Positions 17,436 through 29,894 of a DNA stretch of 64,000 nucleotides are shown here, piece after piece. Below the pieces are notes generated by a model. It was not told the origin of the DNA. It ran no database searches and worked only from the letters and a program-made list of their open reading frames with translations. Position 1 is the stretch's first letter. Every line of letters starts with the position of its first letter. The stretch comes from Batillaria attramentaria (lineage: Eukaryota > Mollusca > Gastropoda > Batillariidae), in the NCBI GenBank assembly GCA_018292915.2, contig JACVVK020000084.1, forward strand, positions 305,001 to 369,000, in the 5' to 3' direction. The translations under genes were made by a program, and so were the position numbers.

Positions 17436-17860
17436 TCAAATTTTAAACATAAGAACCCCTTTGTTGTACTGTAAATGTTCAGACAGTGGGAGAATCTGCA
17501 GTTGTTTCAGTGTCCGATCGGTCGTAAGACACGGGTCTGGTAAAACCAGTTTGGCTGCTCGCCTGTGTAATGACTTCTGCCCTTTTAAATGAATATCGCT
17601 ACAGTTATCCCACACCGTTGATATATAGTCCAAGTGAGACATTATGTGCGCATTATAAAACATTCTGCGACTTTCCAGATCAAGAAAATATTTGAGCTTG
17701 GAAAGAACGAGCAGTTGTCTGGATAAAGTTTTGGGACTTTTACGTTCTAGCCAAATACATTCAACATCGTCAGTTTCAAGATCTGTACATCTGGTGGTAA
17801 GATGCTGAATGGTGTGATGAATATTTACGGCGATGCCCGTTTGACCGGGAGATCACGCAT
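17436..17860 (-). mobile_element. Non-LTR retrotransposon fragment (RT C-terminal region)
   Basis: The minus-strand translation contains 'LLVLSKLKYFLDLESRRMFY' followed by 'SHLDYISTVWDNCSD' and 'SLHRRAAKLVL'. This pattern is characteristic of the region after the RT domain of LINE polyproteins. There is no full RT and no 5' end. It lies in the leader intron of gene A, in sense orientation. Confidence 0.75.
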
Positions 17861-18720
17861 GGGGTCGGACTACAGAATAACTTGGGATAGCGATAGCCGC
17901 GTCGTCTGTACTGAAATGTAGGCGCGTCTCACTCAGACCGAAAACATGAAACGGTGTGGGGTTGTTGAGAAATAAAGATACATCGTGTAATTTGTTGTAC
18001 AGGTGATAAACGTTTCGATGACCGAGTCGCACTTTTTGTTGGCTAAAGTTTGTTTATCCCATTGAAGGAAGACAAAAAGTGAACAGTTAAGACCTAACCA
18101 ATGATATAAAGACAGTCGAGAGCATAAAAAGCAAAGTCACTTTTAAAAAAATCAACTCCGAATAAACACAAACAAAGTCAATACAAGTTCAAATTGTCAA
18201 GCCAAGTGCTCGAGTCGGCAGCCGCTACCGCACCTGTCTGCCGAGTAACAAATAAGTACAAAGAAAGAAAAGGAATGCAATAAGTCCTGCTGAACGAAAG
18301 ATGTTCACGAAGGAAAACACACCGCAGAGTTATTCTAGTCCCGGGAGAGTTTCACACAGTCCGATTATTCGTTTAGACACAACCTTGAATAACGTTCACA
18401 ACAACAAAAAAGTAGATGACGTCGCGTCAGTTTGCTTACATGAACTGACTAGCTCACGCAATGAGTGTAACGACTCGCAGGTTTCTAGGGTGTCTGTTCG
18501 CACGAGTAAGTCAGCCACTGGCAAGCTGAACGAGTAGTTCGGAGAGAAAAGGAAAACTGTCGATGAAGTCCTTTTCTCAGGTCTAAATAAAAAATTTAAA
18601 AAAAACCTCAAGATTGTCAACAAGTCCTGTACCTAGTATTTGTACCGTAACGACACCCAAAAAATCGTAATGCTGATTGGGGAGAGAGAGAGAGGAGAAC
18701 GAAATCTTGTAAAGGCTGGA
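17861..18720. other. Leader intron of gene A, no feature
   Basis: Apart from short A/G-rich runs I see nothing recognisable. The small open frames here show no family resemblance. Confidence 0.4.
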
Positions 18721-18726
18721 ACATAC

Positions 18727-18850
18727 CTTTACAACCAGAGGCAGTAAGGACGTTGACCCCAACCATAGAGGTTCAGCTCCCTTTATCCACGATATAGGAA
18801 CACGTGACTGGTATTGCTCCGCGTGCTTGGCGGATGACGCTGTTTGGTTG
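18727..18850 (-). other. Gene A noncoding leader exon (5' end not fixed)
   Basis: On the minus strand an exon ends ACTGCCT...TGTAAAG|gtatgtt, with the donor at 18726-18721. The same exon end is found upstream of genes B, C and D. It is inferred to splice to the acceptor at 12113-12114. The transcription start is unknown, and 18850 is an arbitrary limit. Confidence 0.55.
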
Positions 18851-19012
18851 TAGGGCAGACTACTGTAGGCGTCGCTGGTTGACGGCTATTTTTAAAAAGA
18901 TTTGTTGAGTCCCTGTCTGTCCAGAAAGGCTTTACTCACATACTCACTATTCTACATAACTCATACACTCTGCGGCTTTTTGTTTTTATGTTTTTATTTA
19001 TTCACCAGATCA

Positions 19013-21797
19013 TTAACCCATTAGACCCCAAAAAAAAATTTTCGAACAAAATTCCTAGGATAGGTTTCCTTTAGTCTAAAATGAACATATCTACCAGTAA
19101 TTTTGGAAATTTTTGTCCAAAAGTTGACTTTTCTTGGAAAATCCTCTGATCCCATACATGGGATCGTGGGTGCGAGAGGGTAGGGGTTTTTGTACATGAT
19201 CATGTGAACCACTGAAGGAACACATTTCTACGTTGAACCATTTATTTTACCATGATAGGTTTAAAGGGTGAACAAACATTCAGCACTACTGAACTGGACT
19301 TGACTTTTCTCGAAATTGACTGTCTAACTACCGAAATATACCAAAATAAACGAAACTAGTTGAAGAAATTGAAAGAAGGTTGTTTACTGTAGTACATAAC
19401 TCATGCAATCCAACATAAGAGTACCGGACTTGTAAATAAAACTTCACAGCATATATTTTGCAACATCAAACCTGTTGCCCAAGTTGTCTTATTACCGCAA
19501 AATACCAAAACAAGCACATTTCCGCTGTGTGTCATTCCAAAACCATGTAGATTTTAGCTGTTTGGACAACGGTTGGATGAGATGGTCGATCCCGTCTTAC
19601 TGGATATGCTCCAGAACACAGTGCTTTGATGTTGCAAATCCTCTCTGGCGTCCTGGAGTTGAGTGAAGAGGACAATGAGTGAGGCAGGCTCTTGCAATGG
19701 TGCAGCGGACAGCCAGCAAGTCATTTGTCTTGTCAATATTCTCTTGCGTCATTCGGTACAGGCGCCAAACCTGCTGGATGCAAACATCCAAGCAGAAAGC
19801 AAAGATCGGCCACCACCATTTCTTTGTGTGGTTGGTTGTGCGGTATTTGTTGACATTTTGGTCTATCCCATCAACTCCATATCAAGACATGAGCTGCAGG
19901 ATTGCCCATGCCGGCCAGCTGTCAGAAAGTTTCGAGGTGAAATCCAGAGTCCGCCAGGGATGCCTGTCGTCCCCGTTCCTCTTCCTCCTGGTCATCGACT
20001 GGATCATGAAGACCACCACAACAGGCAGGAAAAACGTAATACAGCGGACAATCTGGACGCAGCTGGATGACCTCGACTTTGCGGACGACCTGGCGCTCCT
20101 GTCCCACAGCCACAGCCAGATGCAGGACACGACTACTTGCCTGGAAGCCACATCAGCCGGAACAGGGCTCAAGATCAACAGAAAGAAAACCGAGCTGATG
20201 AAGATCAACACACCAGTCACAGTCGGTGGAGAGCCCATCAGGGAGGTGGATTTTTTTGTCTAACTGGGGAGTGTGGTTGATGGACAGGGAGGCACAGACC
20301 GGGACGTCACAGCCAGAATCGGCAAGGCAAGAGCAGCCATGATCATGCTGAAGAATATCTGGGCATCAAAAGTTATCAGCACAAGAACCAAACTTCACAT
20401 CTTCAACTCTAACGTGAAGTCAGTTCTGCTCTACAGATGCGAAACGTGGAGGATAACAAAGACGATGCAGCCTTAGATCCAGACATTTTTCAACACCTGT
20501 CTGAGGCGCATCTTCAACATCCGATGGCCATCAAGATCCGAAACGAAAAGCTATGAGAGCGAGCGGGACAGGAACCACTGGCCAAGCAGATCCTGCAGAG
20601 GAAGTGGAGCTGGATTGGACACACCCTCAGGAAGCCAACATCCAGCACCACACGCCAAGCCCTGACATGGAATCCGCAGGGGAAAAGGAAGAGAGGCCGG
20701 CCTCGCAACAGCTGGAGGTGGGACACTGCGGCAGAGCTATGCAAGCAGGGGATCAACTGGACTGGAGTGGCAAGAGTAGCCCAGAACAGAGTGCGATAGC
20801 GAAGGGTCGTCGATGGCCTATGCTCCACTTGGAGCCATGGGCCTTGGTAGCAGTAGTAGATCAATTCCACCCATCATCTTGTTGCTTGACCAGAAAATCC
20901 TTTTCGAGTCTGACCTCATCCGGGGTCTCTTGAATATTTAAACGTCTTCAGAAGCTTCATCTTGGCCATATGTTGAGCGTATGCCCTGTGCCAGGACGGC
21001 CACAGCAGCCCCAGCCAGCAGCTGGTTTCTGTTGAGATTAGCTGGTACCCCACCCTCGAGGTCCTCCCCACCACTGTCCTCATCCATCTCCTCATTGACG
21101 GGAGGTCATCCAACATAAATGTTCACTTGGTCAAACGTGATATCCTCCAACATACTCAAAACCCCGTGTACATTGAAGTGTCTGTAAATGTAACAGCATT
21201 TCAGATACACTGTATTTTGTGGCAAATTGCGGTAATAAGACGCATGTAGAGGGGAAAAAAGTGTCATTGTCCAGTTCTTTGCCTTGCTATGATGCGTAGT
21301 ATGTCTAACTTTCTATGATTATTTGTATAATATAGAAACCAGAGAGGAGCAGAATGCCTTACTTCAATACTTATTATGTGGTAAAAACCCCTACCCTCTC
21401 GGTACCACGATCCCATATTTGGGATCAAACTTCTAGCACCTGTCAGACAACAACAACAAAACAAAAAAAAACCCAGTATCCAAAAACTGAGATACACAAT
21501 TTTAGACGATATAATAGCCTTTCTTTTTCATTATTATAGTACATCACAAAAGTAAATAGGGAAAATGTTGTTTGCTTATCTTCTTGGTGTTTCCATGGTT
21601 GAAGCAAAAAACACTTAGTATTGCAAATGGCTTTCTCCTAAAACGATCTTTTAAGAGAGACAAGTCTCAGAGGACTTTCAGCATATTCTGTGGCCTCCCT
21701 AGAATTGATAATGAGGAATCGCAGTAGCGAGGAAGGCAAAGATGGATACAGCTGAGGTTTACATGTACGATCGAAATCGTGGTAGCGAATGGGTTAA
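19013..21797 (-). mobile_element. piggyBac-type DNA transposon, degraded and split
   Basis: It is bounded by TTAA at 19013-19016 and 21794-21797, with matching ends TTAACCCATT. An imperfect 32-bp subterminal inverted repeat lies at about 19160-19191 and 21383-21414.

The minus strand encodes pieces of a piggyBac-like transposase. At 20866-21170 an acidic N-terminal region and 'DEVRLEKDFLVKQQ' are visible. At 19600-19880 the conserved 'KYRTTNHTKKWWWPIFAFCL' block appears, followed by DVCIQQVWRLY. The middle, where the catalytic aspartates should be, is missing, and a LINE fragment (19880-20860) occupies the gap. It is a dead element lying just upstream of gene A's leader exon. Confidence 0.75.
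19880..20860 (+). pseudogene. LINE reverse transcriptase fragment nested in piggyBac element
   Basis: The translation shows an RT motif (SRVRQGCLSSPFLFLLVIDW), an FADD active-site box (DLDFADDLALL), 'GLKINRKKTELMKIN' and then, after frameshifts, 'KARAAMIMLKNIWASKV' and 'FNSNVKSVLLYRCETWR'. This order is typical of non-LTR retrotransposons, and I recall it from RTE-like elements. It is 5'-truncated, frameshifted near 20265 and interrupted by stops, so it is inactive. Confidence 0.8.
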
Positions 21798-21949
21798 ACA
21801 GCCCCCTGCACTTTGCATGCGCAGGCTTTTCACGTCACGCTCTCGTGGTTCTGCAAGGTGGGTTAGTGTGTCTCCGACCCCGCATTCATGTCAGTTCGGC
21901 CCAGTAAAGAGGTCGTTGACACTGCGCAGTCGAAAACAACATTAACTCC

Positions 21950-22110
21950 TAAGGCCGCGTCCACATGAAAAGCGGTTGAGCGTGGGTTCAAGCCCAGGTC
22001 TAGCTTGTGATATGTGATACCGGTTTTTCGAGCTGCCGGGCTGCTCATCGGGAGAGGTAGCCCGAATTTCCCGAAAGGGATAATAAAGTAAATAAACAAA
22101 CAAAGAAAAC
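21950..22110 (+). repeat. SINE-like repeat, family 4
   Basis: A B-box-like 'gtgggttcaagcccagg' is followed by 'cccgaatttcccgaaagggataataaagt' split across the tail, then an A/T-rich end. It matches the tails at about 4005 and 23995. A C run and an A run at 22110-22145 follow. Confidence 0.5.
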
Positions 22111-22789
22111 ACCCCCCCCCCCCCAAAAAAAAAAAAAAAAAAAAAACCCACAAAAAACCGTCTTTTGTGTCTTTCTTTCGCAACGTTAGTGCTTGCAGAA
22201 GAAGATGCTTTTGAAAATGACATACGCCGACCAAACCTAATCTCTGTCATCAAAAAGAATTCCTCGCCGTATATATGGCGATGGTTCAGACAACTCTGAA
22301 AGTAAGGGATACCTCCTCTCTGCCATTTTGATTCTGTCTATGAACAGATACTACAACAAACCGTGCACAGCTAGCGGCAGGCTAGCATACAACTAGCTAC
22401 GGCAGTTATTCATGTGGCCACGCAAGCTTTTAACCAGCAGCGCAGCTGGCTACTCGCTAGCTAGCCGCTAGCTATCGCCGCTTTTGGTGTGGCCACCCAC
22501 CGCTCACTGCTCAACAGCTCGCTTACCGCTAACTCACAGCGCGGCTACAGCGCAGCTTGTCATCTGGACGAACCCTAAAGGTTCATGGGCTTTCGGTATA
22601 TGGGGCCATTTTCCGAAGCCCCTACCGTTAGCTTGTATAATAATAATAATAATGAATTGTACTTATATAGCGCAAAATTCTCACCAAGTGACTCAATGTA
22701 ACTTGTACGACACACAAGCACATCTTCAATTCTTCTTCATCATCATCAGTCTTCTGCGTTCCCTGTACTGGACTCTGCCTCAGGTTATT

Positions 22790-23770
22790 ATGTGGTGCTT
22801 TCGATGAATTCGGCGATCTTTAGGGGTTCGGTTTTGGTGCCCCAGAGTTTGTCTGTTAGCGTTGCTCCATTCAGCCGAAGCTCTGTCCTTTTTTCTTGGA
22901 AAAGGGGGCAGGGCAGCAGGGTTGGGGGTGGGAGAGGGGAGGCCTGTTTCGCACGGGCAGTCTGGTGAATGTGTCAGCCCTAGGCGGGTACAGGTGGGCG
23001 CGCAGTCTGCAGTGTCCAGTCCGTAAAGGCCGTTCTTAACCGGGCGAACCACCAGTCCGGCGAACTTGTTCGGCGAACTGAGTATTGTATACGAACAGGG
23101 CCAGCGCGCACACGTACGTAGTTCCAGAGGTTCGGACGAACCAGTTCTCTGTCTTAACCGACCGTTAATGATATGCATACGTCATCGCCCGAACAAGGCG
23201 GACTCGGAAGTTGAGACAATCGTAAACAACCAAAATGGCCGCCTTCGTAGATCGAGACGACCAGGCATTTGCGGTACATGTAGTTATCGTTTTGAGTGAA
23301 CTCTTGGAAGCCGAGGAAGAGGAGAAAAGAGGAAAAGAGCGCAAGAGAGGGAAATGTGAAGTGAGTCGATAGCCGCCATGCCGTCCGCCATTTTCCTCAA
23401 CTTTGTACATGCGCACAACAGCTCTCCCCGAGCAGCCAATCAGAGCGCAGGATCGGCCAAAGGATCGCGAGGGTTCCCACGACACGCTATGCAGACCTCG
23501 AACCTAGTTCGGCGAACCTTTCGAACCAGGGTTTGCGCACAAGTATTTGGTCGGTTAAGAAACAACGTGCGCGAACCTAGTTCGCCGTACTCTTCGAACC
23601 TAGTTCGTGAACCAAAAGTCCGCCCGGTTAAGAACGGCCTTAAGCGGAAAATGGTGGTCTGTTGGTGATGCTGGAGTTGTGTCATCTGGTCGTCAGATGG
23701 GAGATGGTGTTGGGCCGTCCAGATTGTCTTGTAGGGGCGTTTGATCAGAGTTTTGGCTTCGCTGTAGGCA
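22790..23770 (-). pseudogene. LINE 3'-end fragment, interrupted by a MITE
   Basis: Minus-strand translation of 22790-23023 gives 'RLGLTHSPDCPCETG', a CPC...H/C zinc-knuckle tail typical of jockey/CR1-like polyproteins, followed by 'TDKLWGTKTEPLKIAEFI'. The same element resumes at 23644-23770 beyond an inserted Harbinger-type MITE. Frames are broken, so it is a relic. Confidence 0.65.
23024..23643. mobile_element. Harbinger-type MITE with TAA target duplication
   Basis: It is 614 bp (23027-23640) with perfect 20-bp terminal inverted repeats AGGCCGTTCTTAACCGGGCG, flanked on both sides by TAA (23024-23026 and 23641-23643). A 3-bp TWA duplication is the hallmark of PIF/Harbinger elements. The interior is non-coding and full of short 'ttcgaacctagttcg' palindromes. 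Confidence 0.8.
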
Positions 23771-24719
23771 CATCTTCAATGCCATCATGTCGCACATCAT
23801 ATAAAACATACTTTCAAAGTAGTCAGAGGATAACGTGAAATATTGTGAATGACAATGTTACTGTCTGAATTACATGGGACTTTCTTTCCCTAAGCTCTTG
23901 TATTTCGCGAACGGTGAAGAAACTCTATGAAGATTATTTTTTTTAATGTTGCGTATATAAACATTTGAAATGATGCACTTTCCTCCGGGGGAAGCAGCAC
24001 AAATTTCCCGAGAGGGATAATAAAGTAGAAGTAGTAGTAAAAAACAAATCCCCAGTTTTACAAAGCGCAGTCAGTCCTATTGGACAATTTCGATTCCGAA
24101 TGATAGATCAGGCTTTTGCGCATACAAGTTTAGTTTGTCCGGTTAAAGCCTTCACGCAGACATAACGAAATGACGTCATTGTTTCGAAGTTTAGAACAAA
24201 AGACACCGACCTCCTTTTTTTAAATGGAAAAAATTCCGATTATCAGTGACTCAAAAAAAAAAAAAAAAAAAGCGACCTGAATTTGTCTGAAAATGGACAA
24301 GGTACATTTCTGAATGGTTTTTGGACACAAAACATGTACATGTAATAAAATAGAAATAAAATGTATTAGCTGCAATGGCGGAATCATCGTTGCTGTCGCT
24401 CAGTGACGTCACAAACTCTAAGCGTGTAGTTCTAACGCAACATACTTTTTACGTCATTTGTAATGAATGTTCAGTTTAGATACATCGCTAACGGCGACAA
24501 GTCAGCATAACAAGAGATATTTATTTCCATGTTGTAGTGGTAGCGGGAAAGTCCATCGTAACTCGGGTTACCATTTCAACCTACGTGAACCTTTGAGAGT
24601 TAAAGATCGTTATCATTGTTCTTTGCCTTTTGGCAATCCCGCAGTTAACACCTAGCCCAGAGTTCGTAGCCACGCCCACCGACCTAGTTAAGGGTCATGA
24701 TCCTATACTCCAACAAAAA
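23771..24719. other. Gene-free stretch
   Basis: A family 4 SINE-like tail lies near 23985-24030 and an A run at 24253-24271. Nothing else is recognised. Confidence 0.45.
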
Positions 24720-24828
24720 GCGCCCACCACATATGGGTGATATCAAAGACGGGGCAAAGAGAACAAGGCCAGCACAAAATATTATTTTGTGCCCCAGCCG
24801 GGATTCGAGCTCAAACCCCGAGCATTGA
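24720..24828 (-). repeat. SINE family 1, truncated copy
   Basis: Reverse complement of the family 1 body. The B-box region 'gagctcgaatcccggctggg' is visible at its right end. It lies directly beside a SINE family 2 copy. Confidence 0.8.
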
Positions 24829-24835
24829 ATGTTTT

Positions 24836-25213
24836 AAATAATAATAATTGTGTATTGTGTGGGCGCTTTACCCATTTCTCGAATTAGCTCAAAGCGCCGC
24901 GAGCTGAACCCAACACGCACGCTAATGTGAATCACACGCATTCTCTCATACACTGGACATGAACCATTACAATCACGTGGTGCGAAGGATCAGCTCAGCT
25001 TTTTAAGTTTCCGAATATAGAATCGCATTTATTTTCATTAATTTTGTGGACTGAACATTTCCAAAGCAGAGGGGGAGGAAGCCGGAGTGCCCGGAGAGAA
25101 CCCCCGGCGATCGGCCCGAATGAACGGTGCCACGTACGAGAAGGAAAATATCTTCGCCCCGAGTGAGATTCAAACCTGACCAGTCCCTTAACCACTGGAC
25201 CACCGACCGCCCG
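24836..25213 (-). repeat. tRNA-derived SINE, family 2
   Basis: Full-length layout with an (ATT)n-like tail at the left and the tRNA-like head ('ggtccagtggttaaggga') at the right. Confidence 0.85.
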
Positions 25214-25364
25214 GCTCATAAAAATTGATGAAATTTCTCCGCCAGGATGGTGGTAAAGCGGCGGTAACAAAGCGCTGTCACGCTTATCACTTATTCTCAA
25301 TAAGGAGCGCCACACAGACCACAGGAACTGGACCAGAAATGAATTTCTCATGATCTCCATAAAA

Positions 25365-25367
<3 letters not shown>

Positions 25368-25416
<49 letters not shown>

Positions 25417-25659
25417 CAACAAATAACAAATAATCATTAAAAAAAACACGTTTACATAAATATGGACATAATAGAAACGGAAACGGTAATGGCTGCGAAG
25501 TGGTTACAAGTTAAGCAAATAAAAGCGACATAAAAGGGACAGAAACCACTTAACTTTGACAAAAGAAAATTGGTTGCAAGACCAAAACTTCCACCGTTTT
25601 CAAATAAAGTTATTTCAATTTATTTCAATTTATGGACATAATAGTTCATGCATGCGGTA

Positions 25660-25719
<60 letters not shown>

Positions 25720-25868
25720 GTTTCATGTTGCAGGTTTAAGTATGTTCGATCATTTGGCTTTTTTGTTTATTTGTTTGTTCTTCAAAACGGCAAGTTTGAA
25801 AATTGGTTGCAAGACCAAAACTTCCACCGTTTTCAAATAAAGTTATTTCAATTTATTTCAATTTTATT

Positions 25869-25934
<66 letters not shown>
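25368..25934 (+). repeat. CT and TG microsatellites with a duplicated LINE-type tail
   Basis: (CT)n lies at about 25368-25413, (TG)n at 25663-25717 and (CT)n at 25868-25934. The segment 'ttgcaagaccaaaacttcca' plus 'tttcaatttatttcaatt' occurs twice (about 25571-25632 and 25806-25864), and once inverted at about 29665-29735. Its A/T pentamer end resembles the 3' tail of a LINE. Confidence 0.7.
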
Positions 25935-25935
<1 letters not shown>

Positions 25936-26324
25936 GCTACATCCTTTCTGCAGGGGGCTGTTCGCGCGCCATTTACACGGAGCTGTGGTTCACTGCACTG
26001 ACTTCAAAGTAGGCCACCTAGCAACTCCCCCGAAGCGTATTGAGAAATGTACGTTATCACCACTTAGCATCATTTCTTCTGACACTGTGAAGTAGAGACA
26101 GCCACACATTGATGAAAGTTCAAGCGTAGCGGCCTTTAGCAAAAGTTGACCAGCGTGTATACACAATACAGCAAGACAAAGAAGGCAATGAATCATACAA
26201 CTGTGAACTTTTTATGTAGGTACTTGAAAGAATTATACATCGAGATGAAGGATGTAATTTCAAAACTAAGTACATTACGCCGCCCACTCCGTCTGGAACG
26301 TTTTACCTGCCACCATTAGGGATC

Positions 26325-26600
26325 TTAATAATAATAATAATAATAATGAGTATTGTATAGGCGCTTTACCCAATTTCATGAATCGGCTCAAAGCGCCGCG
26401 AACTGAAACCAACACGCACGCTCACGTGAATCACACACATTCTCTCACACACTGGACATAAACACAGAGAACCCTCGACGATCGGCCCGAATGATCAGTG
26501 CCACATACGAGAGGAAATCTTCTTTGCCCCGAGTGGGATTCGAACCACTGCCCCCTCGCATTGGTGACAACTCTCTTAACCACTAGACCACCGACCACCG
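26325..26600 (-). repeat. SINE family 2, internally deleted
   Basis: An AAT tail at the left and the tRNA-like head at the right are present, but about 120 bp of the body is missing. Confidence 0.8.
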
Positions 26601-26800
<200 letters not shown>

Positions 26801-26949
26801 AAAAAAAAAAAAAAAAAAAAAAAGAGTCAGTGTTTGGTAGAAAACAGATAGGCGCTATATCAGCTGTATTCATTATTATTATCATTATTACTTTGTAAAG
26901 ATAGAAAACTCCTCTGCCCAATACATCGATACACATTGCGGTGCATGTA

Positions 26950-28700
26950 TATATATATATATAAATATACGATTGCATCGGTGGCCAGAAGGACAATATA
27001 CATGTGCCTAAATCGTGAAATTGCCTAATTCGTGAAACAGGCAGTGGCTTGGCCTAAAGTGAGAACTAGGCAGCACATACAATTTCTGAAATGTGAAATT
27101 GATATTAAAAAGTTGCCTATTTCATAAATTAGGCAGCTTAATTCATGAAACAAGCTGCCTATTTAGTGATTTAGACTAGGTGTTTAGATTTCTTTTTTTT
27201 TAAATTTTGGTTTAAACAGGTTTATTGCAATACAAGGCGTACAAGTAAACAATTAATGAGTATAAACAAGCATCGCTTATGATAATTGATCACATTATTG
27301 CAATGACAGGCTAAACTGGTCAGTAATTATGATAAATTAAAACTACAAGAGAGAGGGGAGAGAGAGAGAGAGAGAGTAATTTTTAAATAATGTTTTTTTG
27401 TTTTGTTTTTTGCCTATTTTATGATTCAGACTTGTGTACCAATGCCTGAACTAAACAATGTTCGTTCGTAGACTAAACTGCCCAGTTCGCGAATTGGGGT
27501 GCCTGTTTCAGTGAAATACCCAGCATATCCACACGCTGATCAACGGGAGCGGAGCCGGTGGTTGTCTGTCAAACCCCTGTGTATATCCCACAGGGTAGGT
27601 GGTGATTATGTTTATACTGTATTGATGGTACATAGTGCATGATGTAATTGTATATATCATTGCATGTTATGTTTGTTTGTTTGTTTACAACTATTCGCCA
27701 TTTGTTATCCATTATAGTACATGCATGTGTTGATATTAGCATTAGTTATTTCTGACTGATTATGAATTTGGTCATGATGTTAAATTAGATTACTCATCAT
27801 GATTTTGAACACTGAGTCGGATGGTAACCCAGCATATTGAATTTAGATGGACAGACATAAGCCACGGTTGTGTTTATTGCTTATGCGAGTGTGATGTTGT
27901 ATGTTTCAGGGTTGTTGTTTTTTTGGGGTTTACGTTTCCTTACTGCTGAGTGTGATTAAAAAGTCCCGAACCCGAACCCGAACAAAAATTTATAGATGAG
28001 AATATTCCAGGTTTTCTAGCCTGAAGCCAGTGGATGAATGGACGCAGTATGCACCACTATTCATTAAATAGATTTCCTTTCTCTCACTCTTATACTCGGT
28101 CTATCTCTCCCCTTTTCTTATTTGCCTCTACTCTCTGTTGCCCTATGTATATGTATGTGTCTCCTTCCCCTTGCCCAGCTTTGGATGGTTACCGTGTTCC
28201 CTGATATTGTGTATGTGTTTGTACCTTTATTTATTTATTTACTTTATTTATTTACATATATCTTCATGACCTACTTAGGGATGTATTGAACACGTTTGTT
28301 TTTGTTGTTGTTGTTTTCTTTCTTTCCTTTTTACATATACTGTATTGTGATGTGCAGTGTACTGTATTGTATTGTGTATGCTTGTTAAAAAGGAGATTTG
28401 CCAAAACAACGTTAAAAATGTCTTTATCGAGTAAAAAAAAAAAAAAAAAAAGTCCCGAACCCAACCCGCCTTATCCGTATCTGATGAGTGAGAGACGGGA
28501 GAGAGGCCGGTTACATTAGCATCATACACCAATCTACAATGATAAAATCCTTCGCCAACTACTTCATAGTTTTTTGGTTTGTTTTTTTTTTTGTCTCTGT
28601 ATAGTATTCGATTTCTCTAAGAGTTTAGTTGCTGTTCTTGAATATATCTATGTTCTAATATATCTGTTTTAATATATCTGCCGCTGTCCCCACATTTCAG
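26950..28700. other. Gene-free stretch downstream of gene B
   Basis: It contains repeated 'attcgtgaaacaggc'-type imperfect palindromes at 27005-27520, a CCCGAA triplet run at about 27965-27983 and T/A-rich simple sequence. I recognise no coding exon. Part of it will be 3' flank of gene B. Confidence 0.45.
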
Positions 28701-28724
28701 GTTTCCAGGCTTCTTCTTCTGTTC

Positions 28725-29799
28725 TTAACCGGACACGGCGCCTCTGTAAGGGAGATAACCCACAGCCAAGGGGTCGTCAGCCTCCAAAGTGAAGGTGCAG
28801 CTTCCGGTAAAGTAGGCGCGGCCTGCCACTTCCGGTATGATGCCAGACACGCCGGCACCGTCAGGCCCCGCCCCCTCCACCCGCGTCTCCCGAACAACAG
28901 ACCCCGTGTACTCGGTGTCCAAGATGGCGTTCCGGAACTGACGTTTTTGTCCAAGGGCGAGCACTCCGTTCTGGTACTGCAGCGCCATCAGGGCAGATAA
29001 GCCAGATCCGCAGGGTCCGCGAGCAATCTACCATCAGGGAGGAGGTAACATGCAGTAAATTAGCCGAGTAGCCGAAGTAATGTACCAATGCTTATCGAGG
29101 TCATACCTGTCATTGATACAACACACTACTCACGGACTACAGTACATTAAAAGCCGTAAAAAGCAACAAAACAAAAAGTAAACGTGAAAACAAAGAGAGA
29201 CAATGACAATGACAATGACAATGACAATGACAATGAAACTTTATTTTTCAACGGTAGAAATTGTAGCACATGTGCCAGTTTATAATTTGCCGTTGCTAGA
29301 CTACAAAATGAAAATGTAAAACTAAGGCAGAGGCAGGAGACCCCCCCCCCCCCCAAAAAAAAAAAAAAAAAAAAAAAAACAAGCAAAAGCCAAACAAGCA
29401 AAACAGTAGAATGAAAAAAGGCAAAAACAAGACAAAACAAAAAATAAAAACAAACAAACAAACAAACTAGTAGACTAAACGTAAGATAAACCAAGTCATC
29501 GTGAGAATATCAGTCTGACATGTACAGGCAAAATGTTACAGGTCGTGCTCTAAAACGCTCGACTACCTAAATAGAGAGAGAGAGAGAGAGAGAGTTATTT
29601 AGGGCTTAACGCCGCGCAAGCAACAAAGACTATTTCGCGGCTAAGAGAGAGAGAGAGAGAGAGAAATTGAAACTGAAACCGAAATAACTTTATTTGAAAA
29701 CGGTGGAAGTTTTGGTCTTGTGACCAATTTTCAAACATAGAAAAAAAAGAACAACAGAAGAAAAAAAGTTTGAGCACACTTAAAACTTGAACATGAAAC

Positions 29800-29894
<95 letters not shown>

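Noticed and set aside
27960..27990. Telomere-like CCCGAA repeats
   Set aside because: Only about three units of CCCGAA, not the TTAGGG type expected of animals, and internal to the sequence.
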